Shown here piece by piece: positions 51,781 through 61,930 of a DNA stretch of 64,000 nucleotides; the stretch's first letter is position 1; each line of letters begins with the position of its first letter. Below the pieces are notes generated by a model. It did no database searches and was not told where the DNA came from. It saw only the letters and a list, made by a program, of their open reading frames with translations. This DNA comes from Undibacterium piscinae (GTDB taxonomy: Bacteria; Pseudomonadota; Gammaproteobacteria; Burkholderiales; Burkholderiaceae_D). The DNA lies in assembly GCA_003970805.2 (NCBI GenBank), contig CP051152.1, forward strand, positions 2,480,001 to 2,544,000. Reading direction: 5' to 3'. Made by a program: the position numbers and the translations under genes.

Positions 51781-53778
51781 CTAGTCTTGCTTAAACGCCA
51801 GCAGCGGTGCGCCTTCGGTGACTTGATCGCCGACTGCGTACAGCACTTCATCGACCACGCCGTCGTGCGGTGCGGCTATCGTGTGCTCCATTTTCATCGC
51901 TTCCATGATCACCAGCGCATCGCCTTTTTTCACTTCCTGTCCGGCTTGTACCATTACCGCGACGATCTTACCCGGCATCGGTGCCGTCAGGCGGCCGCCT
52001 TCGGCTTCGGCTTCACCGGCATGCGCCAGTGCATCCTTGTAATGCAAAGAGCTATGCGCGCCCTGGCTAAACACATGGAAATGCTCGCCGTCACGCACTA
52101 CCGTGCCATGCACGGTCTGCTCACCTATCTTCAGCGTGATATCGCTGCCATCGACCTTGGCCAGCGTCACCAATGCGCTCGCCGCACCTGCCTGCACTTG
52201 CCAGCTGCGATCAAGATACGTCACTTGCACTTGATGCGCCTGCGCTTCTTCATCAAACTGCAGCGCACGTTGCAGATTACTATTCATGCGCCAGCCCTGA
52301 CTGTTTTGCCATGGGTCATCACCGGCTTTTTTCTCGGACAGCAATAAGGCTACGCTGGCCAGCGACAGCACTGCCAGACTCGCCGGCACTACCTCAGGGA
52401 ATAGCTGGGCTTGATTGCGCTCGATCAGCCCGGTATCGAGATCAGCGCCGGAGAATGCCGTGCTCTCGATCAGACGCTTGAGGAATGCGATATTCGATGA
52501 CAGGCCGACGATCTGATACTGCGACAAGGCTTGCGCCATACGTGCCAAAGCTTCTGTCCTGTCCTTACCCCAGACGATCATCTTGGCGATCATAGGATCG
52601 TAAAACGGTGAAATACTATCGCCTTCACGCACGCCGCTGTCGATGCGGAACGCTGCCGGATCGACACTACCACCAAGTTCAAAATTCACGGCACCTGGCG
52701 TACGCGCATGGCGCAAAGTACCTATCGATGGCAGGAAGCCTTTTTCCGGATTCTCGGCATACACGCGCGCTTCGATGGCGTGACCATGGATCTTGAGTTC
52801 TGACTGTTGCAAAGGCAATTTTTCACCGGAAGCGACGCGCAATTGCCATTCGACCAGATCAGTACCCGTGATCATTTCTGTCACCGGATGCTCAACTTGC
52901 AGGCGGGTATTCATTTCCATGAAATAGAAAGAGCCGTCCTGATTGGCGATGAACTCGACCGTACCGGCACCAACGTAACCAACTGCCTTGGCTGCCGCCA
53001 CTGCCGCTTCGCCCATGGCGGCGCGACGTTCTGCGGTCATGCCTGGTGCCGGGGCTTCTTCCAATACTTTTTGATGGCGGCGCTGTACCGAGCAATCGCG
53101 CTCGAACAGATACACGCAATCACCGTGGGTGTCGGCAAACACCTGTATCTCGATATGGCGCGGACGCTGCAGGTATTTTTCCGCCAATACCTTGTCATCG
53201 CCAAACGAGCTAATCGCTTCGCGTTTGCAAGATGCCAGCGCAGCCTTGAAATCGAGGCTATGTTCGATCACGCGCATACCCTTACCGCCACCACCGGCAC
53301 TGGCTTTGAGCAAGACCGGATAACCGATACGATCGGCTTCGTTCTGCAAGAAATCGGCATCCTGATTGTCACCATGGTAGCCTGGCACCAAAGGCACATT
53401 GGCCTTTTCCATCAGCGACTTGGCGGCAGATTTGCTGCCCATGGCGCGTATCGCCGATGCCGGTGGGCCGATGAAAACCAGCCCAGCCTTGGCGCAGGCA
53501 TCGGCAAAATCGCTGTTCTCGGATAAGAAGCCATAACCCGGATGAATCGCTTGCGCGCCAGTCGCCAGCGCCACTTCGATAATCTTGTCGGCGCGCAGAT
53601 AGCTTTCCTTGGCTGGTGCCGGACCTATCAATACCGCTTCATCACAGACCGCCACATGCTTGGCGTTGGCATCGGCTTCGGAATACACGGCGACGGTCTT
53701 GACCCCCATGCGGCGGGCGGTAGCGGCAACACGGCAAGCGATTTCGCCGCGATTGGCGATCAGGATTTTAGTAAACAT
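51781..53778 (-). CDS. mccA: Methylcrotonyl-CoA carboxylase biotin-containing subunit
   Basis: 665 residues. Biotin carboxylase domain (MFTKILIANRGEIACRVAAT, AIHPGYGFLSEN, ATP-grasp loop KASAGGGGKGMRVIE, CSVQRRHQKVLEEAPAP, MEMNTRLQVEHPVTE), a middle BT domain and a C-terminal biotin carrier with the biotinylated Lys in VIMEAMKMEHTI. Its length and its neighbours mvaB, mccB and liuC favour 3-methylcrotonyl-CoA over acetyl- or propionyl-CoA as substrate. It lies just downstream of bioB, so its cofactor genes are adjacent. Confidence 0.9.
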   Translation of the reverse strand: MFTKILIANRGEIACRVAATARRMGVKTVAVYSEADANAKHVAVCDEAVLIGPAPAKESYLRADKIIEVALATGAQAIHPGYGFLSENSDFADACAKAGLVFIGPPASAIRAMGSKSAAKSLMEKANVPLVPGYHGDNQDADFLQNEADRIGYPVLLKASAGGGGKGMRVIEHSLDFKAALASCKREAISSFGDDKVLAEKYLQRPRHIEIQVFADTHGDCVYLFERDCSVQRRHQKVLEEAPAPGMTAERRAAMGEAAVAAAKAVGYVGAGTVEFIANQDGSFYFMEMNTRLQVEHPVTEMITGTDLVEWQLRVASGEKLPLQQSELKIHGHAIEARVYAENPEKGFLPSIGTLRHARTPGAVNFELGGSVDPAAFRIDSGVREGDSISPFYDPMIAKMIVWGKDRTEALARMAQALSQYQIVGLSSNIAFLKRLIESTAFSGADLDTGLIERNQAQLFPEVVPASLAVLSLASVALLLSEKKAGDDPWQNSQGWRMNSNLQRALQFDEEAQAHQVQVTYLDRSWQVQAGAASALVTLAKVDGSDITLKIGEQTVHGTVVRDGEHFHVFSQGAHSSLHYKDALAHAGEAEAEGGRLTAPMPGKIVAVMVQAGQEVKKGDALVIMEAMKMEHTIAAPHDGVVDEVLYAVGDQVTEGAPLLAFKQD

Positions 53779-53856
53779 GAACTATCTTTCTTAAATAGAG
53801 AAAAACATCGTCCACAAAAGTCACGAAAAGCACGAAAAAAGCTCAACCATTCGCTT

Positions 53857-53883
53857 CGTCATTCCCGCTTGCGCGGGGACGAC
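53857..53883. repeat. CGTCATTCCCGC-type palindrome
   Basis: CGTCATTCCCGC-TTG-CGCGGGGACGAC, an imperfect hairpin of the widespread GTCATTCCCGC repeat type, in the mccA-bioB gap. A related segment lies within 58503-58580. Confidence 0.6.
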
Positions 53884-53939
53884 AATAGAATGATTATTTT
53901 CGTAGTTTGCGTATTTTCGTAGACCAGCCTTTACATCAA

Positions 53940-54959
53940 TTACTTGCAGCTACCGGCTTTTGCTTCGACCTTGCCGCGCGTTTTCAGACCCAGCTTAGCC
54001 AGCAAGATACGATCATCTTCGGCATCCGGGTTGCCGGTGGTGAGCAATTTATCGCCGTAAAAAATCGAGTTCGCGCCTGCCAGGAAGCACATCGCCTGCA
54101 CCGCTTCGCCCATCTGTCTGCGTCCAGCGGATAAACGTACCCGCGCTTTCGGCATGGTCAGGCGCGCTACCGCGATGGTGCGCACAAATTCCAGCGGGTC
54201 GAGCGGATCGGTGCCGTGCAAAGGCGTACCTTCAACTTGCACCAGATGATTGACCGGCACAGATTCAGGGTAAGGATTGAGGTTGGCCAACTGAGCGATC
54301 AGACCGGCGCGCTGACGACGTGATTCGCCCATGCCGACGATGCCGCCACAGCAGACTTTCAGGCCGGCGGTACGGACATGACCCAAGGTGTCGAGCCTGT
54401 CCTGATAGTCGCGCGTGGAGATCACGTTATCGTAAAATTCCGGCGCGGTATCGAGATTATGGTTGTAATAATCCAGGCCGGCATTAGCCAGACGCTGAGC
54501 TTGCTCTTCTTTCAGCATGCCCAGGGTGGCACAGGTTTCCAGCCCCATGGCCTTGACTTCACGTACCATGGTTTCGACTTTTTCCATGTCGCGCTCTTTC
54601 GGTGAACGCCAGGCGGCACCCATGCAAAAGCGCGTCGCACCGTTTTCACGGGCGGCTTTGGCGGCGTCCAGCACTTCACGTACATCCAGCATTTTTTTCG
54701 CTTCGACGCCGGTATCGTAACGCGCCGCTTGCGGGCAATAGCCGCAATCCTCTTCGCAGCCGCCGGTCTTAATCGACAGCAGGGTCGCCAACTCGACGTC
54801 GCCATCAGGGAAGTTATCGCGATGGGTTTGCTGCGCCTTGAACATCAGTTCATTGAAAGGCAAATCAAATAGCGCCAGCACATCGTCAACTGGCCAGGTT
54901 TCAGCCTCTATCGCTTTAACCGGAGTCTGAAAATTAAGTGGGGAAGCGTTCTGTTGCAT
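53940..54959 (-). CDS. bioB: Biotin synthase
   Basis: About 339 residues. The radical-SAM cluster motif is [16 protein letters not shown] (Cx3Cx2C); [41 protein letters not shown] and [15 protein letters not shown] supply the second iron-sulfur site and substrate contacts. It inserts sulfur into dethiobiotin. AAAGG lies 6 bases before the ATG at 54959, better spaced than for the ATG at 54965. Last gene of bioAFDB. Confidence 0.95.
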   Translation of the reverse strand: MQQNASPLNFQTPVKAIEAETWPVDDVLALFDLPFNELMFKAQQTHRDNFPDGDVELATLLSIKTGGCEEDCGYCPQAARYDTGVEAKKMLDVREVLDAAKAARENGATRFCMGAAWRSPKERDMEKVETMVREVKAMGLETCATLGMLKEEQAQRLANAGLDYYNHNLDTAPEFYDNVISTRDYQDRLDTLGHVRTAGLKVCCGGIVGMGESRRQRAGLIAQLANLNPYPESVPVNHLVQVEGTPLHGTDPLDPLEFVRTIAVARLTMPKARVRLSAGRRQMGEAVQAMCFLAGANSIFYGDKLLTTGNPDAEDDRILLAKLGLKTRGKVEAKAGSCK

Positions 54960-54982
54960 GGTCATCCTTTACTTCAAAATAT

Positions 54983-55687
54983 TTAAGGCATCAAAAAGTT
55001 CAAATTCAAACACGCGGCGGCGGCTTGCGCCCTGCGGGTTTGCGTCAATTCATTGATTCGTGGTATCCGGCCCAACAAGGGCGCCGGCAAGCGCGCCTTT
55101 AAAGCGGCCAGATTTTCATCCGGGTACAGCATGTTTTCATCGACCGTATTGGCGACCCAGCCAGCTAACTTCAGACCGCGGGCGGCAATGGCCTCGGCGC
55201 TCAGCAAGGCATGACTGATGCAACCTAGACGCATGCCCACCACCAGGATCACCGGCAAAGCCAAATCCTGCGCCATATCGGCGGTGTCCATGTCAGCGTT
55301 CAAGGGCACGCAAAAGCCGCCTACCCCTTCAACGATTACGGCCTCAGCTTGTTCCGTCAAAGCCTGGTAACAAGACAAAATATGCGCGCCGGAAATCGTT
55401 ACGTGTTCCAGTTCGGCCACGATATGCGGCGCTGCCGGAGTCTGCATTAAGTACGGCGACACCAATTCTGGCGCAGCACCTACACTCGCGGCGGCCATCA
55501 GGGCATCGACATCTTCGTTATGCAAAACCCCGTCTATCAGCTCGGCACCGGCGGCGACCGGTTTCATCCCTATCGTCGTGAAGCCTTGCTGCGCCAGCGC
55601 CAGCAACAGCGCGGAGCTGACCAGGGTCTTACCGATTTCGGTATCGGTACCGGTCACAAAAAAATCATGTGGGCGTGGGCTCGTCAT
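54983..55687 (-). CDS. bioD: Dethiobiotin synthetase
   Basis: 234 residues. P-loop [26 protein letters not shown] substrate loop, [12 protein letters not shown] and a C-terminal [18 protein letters not shown] segment, all typical of BioD. It closes the ureido ring using ATP and CO2. Its ATG overlaps the bioF stop by one base, so translation is coupled. Confidence 0.9.
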   Translation of the reverse strand: MTSPRPHDFFVTGTDTEIGKTLVSSALLLALAQQGFTTIGMKPVAAGAELIDGVLHNEDVDALMAAASVGAAPELVSPYLMQTPAAPHIVAELEHVTISGAHILSCYQALTEQAEAVIVEGVGGFCVPLNADMDTADMAQDLALPVILVVGMRLGCISHALLSAEAIAARGLKLAGWVANTVDENMLYPDENLAALKARLPAPLLGRIPRINELTQTRRAQAAAACLNLNFLMP

Positions 55688-56874
55688 TAATTTAATTCCA
55701 ATTGATTCACCGCATCGAGCAGACAGGCCACATCATCATGGGTATGCGCGGCAGATAAGGTAATACGCAGTCTGGCAGTGCCATCGGCGACCGTAGGCGG
55801 GCGTATCGCCGGCACCCAGATGCCTTGCTCATACAGGCTGGCAGCGGCGCGCATAGACTCGGCGTTGTCACCGATGATGATGGGCTGAATTGCAGTGTCC
55901 GAGGGCATCAGCTTCCAGCGTTGCAGACGCAAATCACCGCGTAATTGCGCGATCAGCTGTTGCAGATGGACGCGCCGCGCATGGCCTTCTGCGCCACCGA
56001 TAATATCCAGACTAGTCAGCAAGGCGTGCGCCAACGCAGGCGGCGCAGCCGTCGTATAAATATAAGGTCGCGCCTTTTGCACCAGCCAGTCGATTACGCT
56101 GGCATGCGCAGCGACAAAAGCGCCACCGACACCGGCCGCTTTGCCCAGCGTACCCATATAGACCAGATTGGCGGAACGCAGATGAAAATGCTCAAGCACG
56201 CCACGGCCGTGTTCACCCAGGGCGCCGAAGCCGTGCGCATCATCGATCACCAACCAGGCATGGTATTTTTCACACAGAGCCAAAATTGCCGGTATCGGCG
56301 CAAGCTCGCCATCCATACTGAACACGCTGTCGGTCACGACGATTTTGGTGGCGGCGGTACTCGCTTCCAGCATCGCTTGCAAGGCTATCAGGTCAGCATG
56401 CGGATACACCTGCACGCGCGCACGCGACAGTTTGGCACCGTCGATCAGCGAAGCATGGTTCAGGCTTTCGGAGAAAATTTCGGCCTCGTTAGCGGCGATC
56501 GCAGCCAAGCCGCTTAACACCGCCAGATTAGCCATATAGCCGGTGCAAAAATACAGGGCGCGTGCCGACTCCAGATGCGGTGCCATGAAATCGGCCAAAC
56601 GCTCTTCCAGTATCGCGTGGGCGCGGCTGTGGCCGCTGATCAGATGCGAGGCACCGCTGCCTACGCCATACAGACTGGCACCTTGCTGCAGCGCTGCGAT
56701 GATGTTCGGATGTGCGGCCAGCCCCAGATAATCGTTGCTGCAAAACGCCAGCATGGGATTACCGTCTACCGTCACGCGCGGTGCACAGGCACTATCGGCG
56801 GTACGGCGGCGACGTCGCAGGCTCTTGGCATTGAGCTGCTCCAGGCCGGCGTCCAGTTGATCTAACAGGATCAT
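55687..56874 (-). CDS. bioF: 8-amino-7-oxononanoate synthase
   Basis: 395 residues, an alpha-oxoamine synthase. [72 protein letters not shown], and the PLP lysine in [15 protein letters not shown]. It condenses pimeloyl-ACP/CoA with alanine. Its start overlaps the end of bioA (ATGA) and its stop overlaps the bioD start. Confidence 0.9.
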   Translation of the reverse strand: MILLDQLDAGLEQLNAKSLRRRRRTADSACAPRVTVDGNPMLAFCSNDYLGLAAHPNIIAALQQGASLYGVGSGASHLISGHSRAHAILEERLADFMAPHLESARALYFCTGYMANLAVLSGLAAIAANEAEIFSESLNHASLIDGAKLSRARVQVYPHADLIALQAMLEASTAATKIVVTDSVFSMDGELAPIPAILALCEKYHAWLVIDDAHGFGALGEHGRGVLEHFHLRSANLVYMGTLGKAAGVGGAFVAAHASVIDWLVQKARPYIYTTAAPPALAHALLTSLDIIGGAEGHARRVHLQQLIAQLRGDLRLQRWKLMPSDTAIQPIIIGDNAESMRAAASLYEQGIWVPAIRPPTVADGTARLRITLSAAHTHDDVACLLDAVNQLELN

Positions 56875-58217
56875 GCCGCCACTCCGTCAATGACCTGATT
56901 AAACACCTCGAGAGTGACTTTGCCCAGGTCGCTAATTTCCTTGTCGTTCAAAATATACGGTGGCATCAGATACACGGTTTTGCCGATAGGACGCAACAGC
57001 AATTCGCGCTCCAGCGCCGTGCTGAAAAAGCGTCGTGAAAAATTGCTGGCAGCGGCATCGTCGAGAATCGCATCAAACGCCCAGATCATGCCCTGCTGAC
57101 GGAAATTCTCTACCTTGGCGTGCTGTGCCAGCGGCTGCAAAGCCCTGGTTATGGTGGCGGCTTTCAGGCGATTTTGTGCCAACACATCATCGGCTTCAAA
57201 AATTTCCAGTGTCGCCAGCGCGGCGCGACAGGCCAGCGGATTGCCGGTATACGAATGCGAATGCAAAAACCCGCGCCGCACATCACTATGATAAAAACCC
57301 TGATAAATTTCATCCCGCGTCATCACCAGCGAGAGCGGCAGATAGCCGCCGCTAATGCCTTTCGACAGGCAGACAAAATCTGGCCAGATCGCGGCGCTTT
57401 CGCAGGCGAAAAAAGTGCCGGTACGGCCGCAACCGACCGCGATTTCATCGGCGATCATATGCACCTGGTACTGGTCGCACAGGGCGCGCACCAGACGCAG
57501 ATATTCGGGATCATGCATCGCCATGCCGGTAGCGCATTGCACCAGCGGCTCTATGATAACGGCAGCGATTTTACCGGCGCGTTCCTGCAGGCAGCGTTCC
57601 AGATCGGCGGCAGCGTGACGCGCGACGTCAGCGGCGCTCTCGCCTTCGATGGCCTGACGTGCATCAGGCGAGGCCACTACATGCGCCTTGTTCAGCAAGG
57701 GGCCGTAAGCGTCGCGGAACAGCGCCACGTCAGTCACCGCCAAAGCGCCTATGGTTTCGCCGTGATAGCTACCCTTGAGGCAGATAAATTCTTGTTTTTC
57801 CGCCTGGCCGCTGTTGCGCCAGAAATGAAAACTCATCTTCAAAGAAATTTCGGTGGCGGAAGCGCCATCGGAAGCGTAGAAACAGTGCCCCAGCACACCA
57901 CCGGTTAAGGCTGAAAGTTTTTCCGACAGCCGCACCACGGGTTCGTGGGTAAAGCCGGCCAGCATTGCGTGCTCGAGCTTATCGAGCTGATCCTTGAGCG
58001 CCGCGTTGATGCGCGGATTGGCGTGGCCAAACAGATTCACCCACCAGGAACTGATGCCATCGAGATAGCGCTTGCCTTCGGTATCAAACAGCCAGGCACC
58101 ACGACCGTGGCTGACCGGAATCAACGGAACAGCCTCGTGGTGCTGCATTTGTGTGCAAGGGTGCCAGACGCTTTTCAGGCTACGGGCCACCCAGTCACTT
58201 TTTTGAATAGAATTCAA
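56871..58217 (-). CDS. bioA: Adenosylmethionine-8-amino-7-oxononanoate aminotransferase
   Basis: About 448 residues. [76 protein letters not shown] and the PLP lysine in [19 protein letters not shown]. The ORF is open to 58286, but the family begins near [17 protein letters not shown]; a TTG at 58217 with GGAG 5 bases before it is the best start, GTG at 58223 the alternative. First gene of bioAFDB. A TATAAT on the minus strand at 58442-58437 is a possible -10, leaving a leader of about 200 bases. Confidence 0.9.
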   Translation of the reverse strand: MNSIQKSDWVARSLKSVWHPCTQMQHHEAVPLIPVSHGRGAWLFDTEGKRYLDGISSWWVNLFGHANPRINAALKDQLDKLEHAMLAGFTHEPVVRLSEKLSALTGGVLGHCFYASDGASATEISLKMSFHFWRNSGQAEKQEFICLKGSYHGETIGALAVTDVALFRDAYGPLLNKAHVVASPDARQAIEGESAADVARHAAADLERCLQERAGKIAAVIIEPLVQCATGMAMHDPEYLRLVRALCDQYQVHMIADEIAVGCGRTGTFFACESAAIWPDFVCLSKGISGGYLPLSLVMTRDEIYQGFYHSDVRRGFLHSHSYTGNPLACRAALATLEIFEADDVLAQNRLKAATITRALQPLAQHAKVENFRQQGMIWAFDAILDDAAASNFSRRFFSTALERELLLRPIGKTVYLMPPYILNDKEISDLGKVTLEVFNQVIDGVAA

Positions 58218-58460
58218 TGCCACTCCATATTTTTTGAAACAAAAACGTAATACCGATGCGGCTTCCCAGCTATTTTGCTCTGCCAAAGCGCATGAATGCT
58301 GCGTTATCCATATTGGGAATTTCTAAATACCTAACAACTTTTCTCGCCGCCAAGGCGCAAAGTTCGGATTGCGCCTCCGTGTGAACCTCACGGCGACTGA
58401 GCTTTTAGAGGTATTCCTCGGTAATCCAGAGGGCAAATTATACACAGTGGCTAAAATCGC

Positions 58461-58627
58461 CGGTATCGCACTAATACTGTTCAGTTAAACCTTGTCCTAC
58501 GTATCGTCATTCCCGCGAAGGCGGGAATCGAGCGGCGTAAAAGCCTAAAGACTCTGGATCCCTGCCTACGCAGGGATGACACCTAGACGGATTGGCGCTT
58601 AACTGAACAGCATTACCGGTATCGCAC
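58461..58627. mobile_element. Non-coding inverted-repeat element with flanking 11-bp direct repeats
   Basis: Terminal repeats CTGTTCAGTTAA (58477-58488) and TTAACTGAACAG (58599-58610) enclose about 110 bases that include TCATTCCCGCGAAGGCGGGAAT and CCCTGC...GCAGGG palindromes. The element is flanked by CGGTATCGCAC at 58461-58471 and 58617-58627, which looks like a target-site duplication. No gene inside. It lies between liuC and bioA. The rest of 58218-58460 shows only a possible bioA promoter. Confidence 0.6.
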
Positions 58628-58631
58628 CGCC

Positions 58632-59414
58632 TTATACCAGCCAATCCGGCTTACGTTTCTCTAAAAATGAGCGCACCCCTTCGCGCCCTTCTTGCGAGGC
58701 GCGGATCTGTGCAATATCGTCCACCGTGGCGGCGATCAAAGCGGCGCTGATTTCGCGGCCACCGACATCGCGCACCAATCGCTTGGCTTGCCTGACGGCG
58801 TTCGGGCTGTTATTGCCCAGCGCCTTGACCAGTTCCGCCACCTTGGCGTCAAGCGCATCGGCACTCACCACTTCATGCGCAAAACCTGTGCGTTTGGCTT
58901 CAGCGGCATCAAAACGCTCTGCCGTCAAAAAGTAGCGACGCGCGGCGTTTTCGCCCATGGCCTTGATCACATACGGAGAGATCGTCGCCGGGATCAGGCC
59001 CAACTTCACTTCACTGAGGCAAAAATTCGCCGTATCCACCGCCACCACCATATCGCAGGCCGCCACCAGGCCCATGCCGCCGGCATAGCAATCGCCCTGC
59101 ACCTTGGCCACCACCGGTTTGGGGCAGGTATAAATCGTGTGCAACATATTCGCCAGCTGCGCCGCATCGGCCAGATTCTCCTGATGCGTGTAGTCGGCCA
59201 TCTTTTTCATCCAGTTCAGGTCGGCACCCGCGCAAAAAGCCACGCCATTGGCAGCCAGCACGATCACGCGCACGTCAGGATCGGCACCGAGCGCGCTGAA
59301 CGCCGCGGTCAGTTCCGCTATCGTGGTTTCGTTGAAAGCGTTCCTGACATCGGGACGGTTTAAGCTCAACGTCGCCAGCTTGCCTTCACGGCGCAATTCC
59401 AAAGTCTGATACAT
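58632..59414 (-). CDS. liuC: Enoyl-CoA hydratase, probably methylglutaconyl-CoA hydratase
   Basis: 260 residues, crotonase fold: LATLSLNRPDVRNAFNETTI, oxyanion-hole segment GVAFCAGADLNWMKKM and VAKVQGDCYAGGMGLVAACD, LSEVKLGLIPATISPYVIKA. The two conserved acidic positions are partly present. It starts 10 bases after mccB stops and shares its strand, so the role as methylglutaconyl-CoA hydratase in leucine degradation is inferred from context. Confidence 0.8.
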   Translation of the reverse strand: MYQTLELRREGKLATLSLNRPDVRNAFNETTIAELTAAFSALGADPDVRVIVLAANGVAFCAGADLNWMKKMADYTHQENLADAAQLANMLHTIYTCPKPVVAKVQGDCYAGGMGLVAACDMVVAVDTANFCLSEVKLGLIPATISPYVIKAMGENAARRYFLTAERFDAAEAKRTGFAHEVVSADALDAKVAELVKALGNNSPNAVRQAKRLVRDVGGREISAALIAATVDDIAQIRASQEGREGVRSFLEKRKPDWLV

Positions 59415-59424
59415 GGGAGTTCCC

Positions 59425-61047
59425 TTACATTCTGAACAAACCGAACTTCACATCCGGGATCGGGGCATTCAGTGCCGCCGACAAGCCCAGCGCCAATACC
59501 ATGCGGGTATCAGCCGGATCGATCACGCCGTCGTCCCACAAACGGGCGCTGGCGTAATACGGATGGCCCTGATGCTCGTACTGATCCTTGATCGGTTGCT
59601 TGAAGGCGTCTTCCTCTTGCGCTGTCCAGCTACCGCCCTTGGCTTCGATACCGTCACGCTTGACGGTGGCCAATACGCTGGCGGCTTGCTCACCGCCCAT
59701 CACCGAGATACGCGCATTCGGCCACATCCACATGAAGCGCGGCGAAAAGGCGCGACCGCACATACCGTAGTTACCGGCACCGAAACTGCCGCCTATGATG
59801 ACGGTAAATTTCGGTACATTGGCAGTCGCCACCGCCGTCACCATCTTGGCGCCGTTACGGGCGATGCCTTCGTTTTCATACTTGCGGCCGACCATGAAGC
59901 CGGTAATGTTTTGCAGGAACACCAGCGGAATCTTGCGCTGACAGCACAGCTCGATAAAGTGCGTGCCTTTCAAGGCGGATTCGGAAAACAAGATTCCGTT
60001 GTTGGCGATGATACCCACCGGCATGCCGTGGATATGCGCAAAACCGCACACCAGGGTGGTACCGTAACGCGCCTTGAACTCGTCAAAATGGCTACCATCG
60101 ACCACACGTGCGATCACTTCGCGCACGTCAAACGGCTTACGGGTATCGAGCGGAATCACGCCATACAATTCTTGCGCCGGGAACTTCGGTTCTTCCACAG
60201 GCTTCAGTACCATCTGCTGCGGTTTCTGACGATTCAGATTCGAAACAATGGTGCGCGCCATAGCCAGCGCATGGATATCGTTTTGTGCCAGATGATCGGC
60301 CACGCCTGACATGCGCGTATGCACATCGCCGCCACCCAGATCTTCGGCGCTCACCACTTCACCGGTCGCGGCTTTGACTAACGGCGGGCCAGCCAGAAAA
60401 ATCGTACCTTGATTCTTGACGATAATCGATTCATCGCTCATCGCCGGCACATACGCGCCACCGGCAGTACACGAACCCATCACCACCGCGATTTGCGGTA
60501 TACCCTTGGAAGACATGGTGGCTTGATTAAAGAAGATGCGGCCGAAATGATCGCGGTCCGGAAACACGTCTTCCTGATTCGGCAAATTCGCGCCACCGGA
60601 GTCAACCAGATAGATACACGGCAAATTGTTTTGTTCGGCGATCTCTTGCGCACGCAGATGCTTCTTGACCGTCAGCGGATAATACGTCCCCCCTTTGACG
60701 GTGGCGTCGTTACAGACGATCACGCACTCTTGCCCGGCCACCCGACCTATGCCGGTGATCACACCGGCCGAAGGAGCGGCATCCTGCCCGCTCTTTTCCT
60801 TGTACATATCGTAGGCGGCCAGCTGGGAGAATTCCAAAAACGGGGTACCGGCATCGAGCAGGGTTTGCACACGGTCACGCGGCAATAGCTTGCCACGCGC
60901 CAGATGTTTTTCCCGCGCTGCGTCACCACCGCCGAGGGCGATTTTCGCCACTTTTTCCTTGAGGTCATCGACCACGCGCTGCATGGCAGCGGCATTGGCC
61001 TTGAAATCTTCCGAGCGGCTATTGAGTTTGGAATCCAGAGTCGTCAT
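59425..61047 (-). CDS. mccB: Methylcrotonyl-CoA carboxylase carboxyltransferase subunit
   Basis: 540 residues. Crotonase-like carboxyltransferase halves: [60 protein letters not shown] in the N-terminal half; [40 protein letters not shown] and [20 protein letters not shown] in the C-terminal half. It is longer than PccB-like partners and fits MCC beta. It transfers CO2 from carboxybiotin on MccA to methylcrotonyl-CoA. MccA is encoded 5.6 kb away, beyond the bio operon. Confidence 0.9.
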   Translation of the reverse strand: MTTLDSKLNSRSEDFKANAAAMQRVVDDLKEKVAKIALGGGDAAREKHLARGKLLPRDRVQTLLDAGTPFLEFSQLAAYDMYKEKSGQDAAPSAGVITGIGRVAGQECVIVCNDATVKGGTYYPLTVKKHLRAQEIAEQNNLPCIYLVDSGGANLPNQEDVFPDRDHFGRIFFNQATMSSKGIPQIAVVMGSCTAGGAYVPAMSDESIIVKNQGTIFLAGPPLVKAATGEVVSAEDLGGGDVHTRMSGVADHLAQNDIHALAMARTIVSNLNRQKPQQMVLKPVEEPKFPAQELYGVIPLDTRKPFDVREVIARVVDGSHFDEFKARYGTTLVCGFAHIHGMPVGIIANNGILFSESALKGTHFIELCCQRKIPLVFLQNITGFMVGRKYENEGIARNGAKMVTAVATANVPKFTVIIGGSFGAGNYGMCGRAFSPRFMWMWPNARISVMGGEQAASVLATVKRDGIEAKGGSWTAQEEDAFKQPIKDQYEHQGHPYYASARLWDDGVIDPADTRMVLALGLSAALNAPIPDVKFGLFRM

Positions 61048-61067
61048 TTTTTTATCTCGCTGTAGCG

Positions 61068-61445
61068 TTAATTACTTTTAGGAAACGTGCCATCCACGTA
61101 TAACCATTTACCATCATGTTGTACAAAACGGCTTACTTCATGCAGGCGATGTGCGCGCCCGCCTATCTTGTAACGCGCCACAAACTCTACCGTGGCATTG
61201 CTGCCCTCAGCCACAAAGCGCTTGATTTCCAGACCCAGCCATTGGGTAGGATCATCGTGTACCAGTCGCTCGGCCGGCAGCGTGCGCTCATCCCAGGTGG
61301 CACGCAGATAAGCCTCGTCGTTCAAGCTGTAAGCGCTGTAACGCGAACGCATCAGCGCCTCAGCGTTAGGCGCGCTTGCCGCACCGCTAAGATAGCGGCC
61401 ACAGCACAAGGCAAAGGTGTTTCCTGAACAGCAAGGACATATCAT
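61068..61445 (-). CDS. YchJ-family (UPF0225) protein
   Basis: 125 residues. N-terminal SEC-C-like zinc motif [20 protein letters not shown], then the YchJ core [35 protein letters not shown] and [20 protein letters not shown] with C-terminal GKWLYVDG. Function unknown; the metal motif suggests zinc binding. It overlaps the rhodanese gene by four bases (ATGA). Confidence 0.85.
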   Translation of the reverse strand: MICPCCSGNTFALCCGRYLSGAASAPNAEALMRSRYSAYSLNDEAYLRATWDERTLPAERLVHDDPTQWLGLEIKRFVAEGSNATVEFVARYKIGGRAHRLHEVSRFVQHDGKWLYVDGTFPKSN

Positions 61446-61843
61446 GTTTTTACTTTACTTTCTTTAACCACTACCGGTGCGCCGGCAGCTTTCCAGGCGC
61501 CAAAACCGCCGTCGATATGCGCCACGTTTTCCAGTCCCATGTCTTGCACGGTCTTGGTAGTGAGCGCGCTACGCCAGCCGGCAGCACAAAACAAAATGAA
61601 TTCTTTTCTTTCGCCAAACACCGGTTTAAAGTACGGCGAATCAGGATCCACCCAAAATTCAATCATGCCACGCGGCGCATGAAAGGCCCCCGGAACCACG
61701 CCTTCACGCTCTAGTTCGCGAATATCGCGTACGTCAATGAATTGCACCTGAGGGTCATGCATTTTCGCCAGCGCTTCGGCCACGCTATAGGTTTTAATCT
61801 CTGCGCTGGCTTCGTCTACCAATTGCTTGTAGCCTTTTTTCAT
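61442..61843 (-). CDS. Rhodanese-like sulfurtransferase domain protein
   Basis: 133 residues with one rhodanese domain: VQFIDVRDIRELEREGVVPG, AFHAPRGMIEFWVDP, active-site loop LFCAAGWRSALTTKTVQDMG with catalytic Cys, and HIDGGFGAWKAAGAPVV. Probably a sulfur carrier or thiosulfate sulfurtransferase. Coupled to the ychJ-like gene. A family 2 REP pair lies just upstream, separating it from the acyl-CoA dehydrogenase gene. Confidence 0.85.
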   Translation of the reverse strand: MKKGYKQLVDEASAEIKTYSVAEALAKMHDPQVQFIDVRDIRELEREGVVPGAFHAPRGMIEFWVDPDSPYFKPVFGERKEFILFCAAGWRSALTTKTVQDMGLENVAHIDGGFGAWKAAGAPVVVKESKVKT

Positions 61844-61854
61844 TTTCGTTCTCC

Positions 61855-61923
61855 GTAGGGTGCGCCATGCGCAGCAATTTATTTTCAGTGGTTAGCAAAC
61901 ATGGTGCGCATAGCGCACCCTAC
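61855..61923. repeat. REP-pair repeat, family 2
   Basis: GTAG-GGTGCGCCATGCGCAGC at the left and TGGTGCGCATAGCGCACCCTAC at the right, the same type as 2711-2802 with a shorter spacer. It occupies the gap between the rhodanese start and the acyl-CoA dehydrogenase stop. Confidence 0.85.
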
Positions 61924-61930
61924 GCGTTGC

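Noticed and set aside
52807..53526. Plus-strand open frame of 239 codons inside mccA
   Set aside because: Antisense shadow of a clear biotin carboxylase; no ribosome site or family match.
59413..60309. Plus-strand open frame of 298 codons opposite mccB
   Set aside because: Antisense to a strongly conserved carboxyltransferase; composition is that of a shadow frame.
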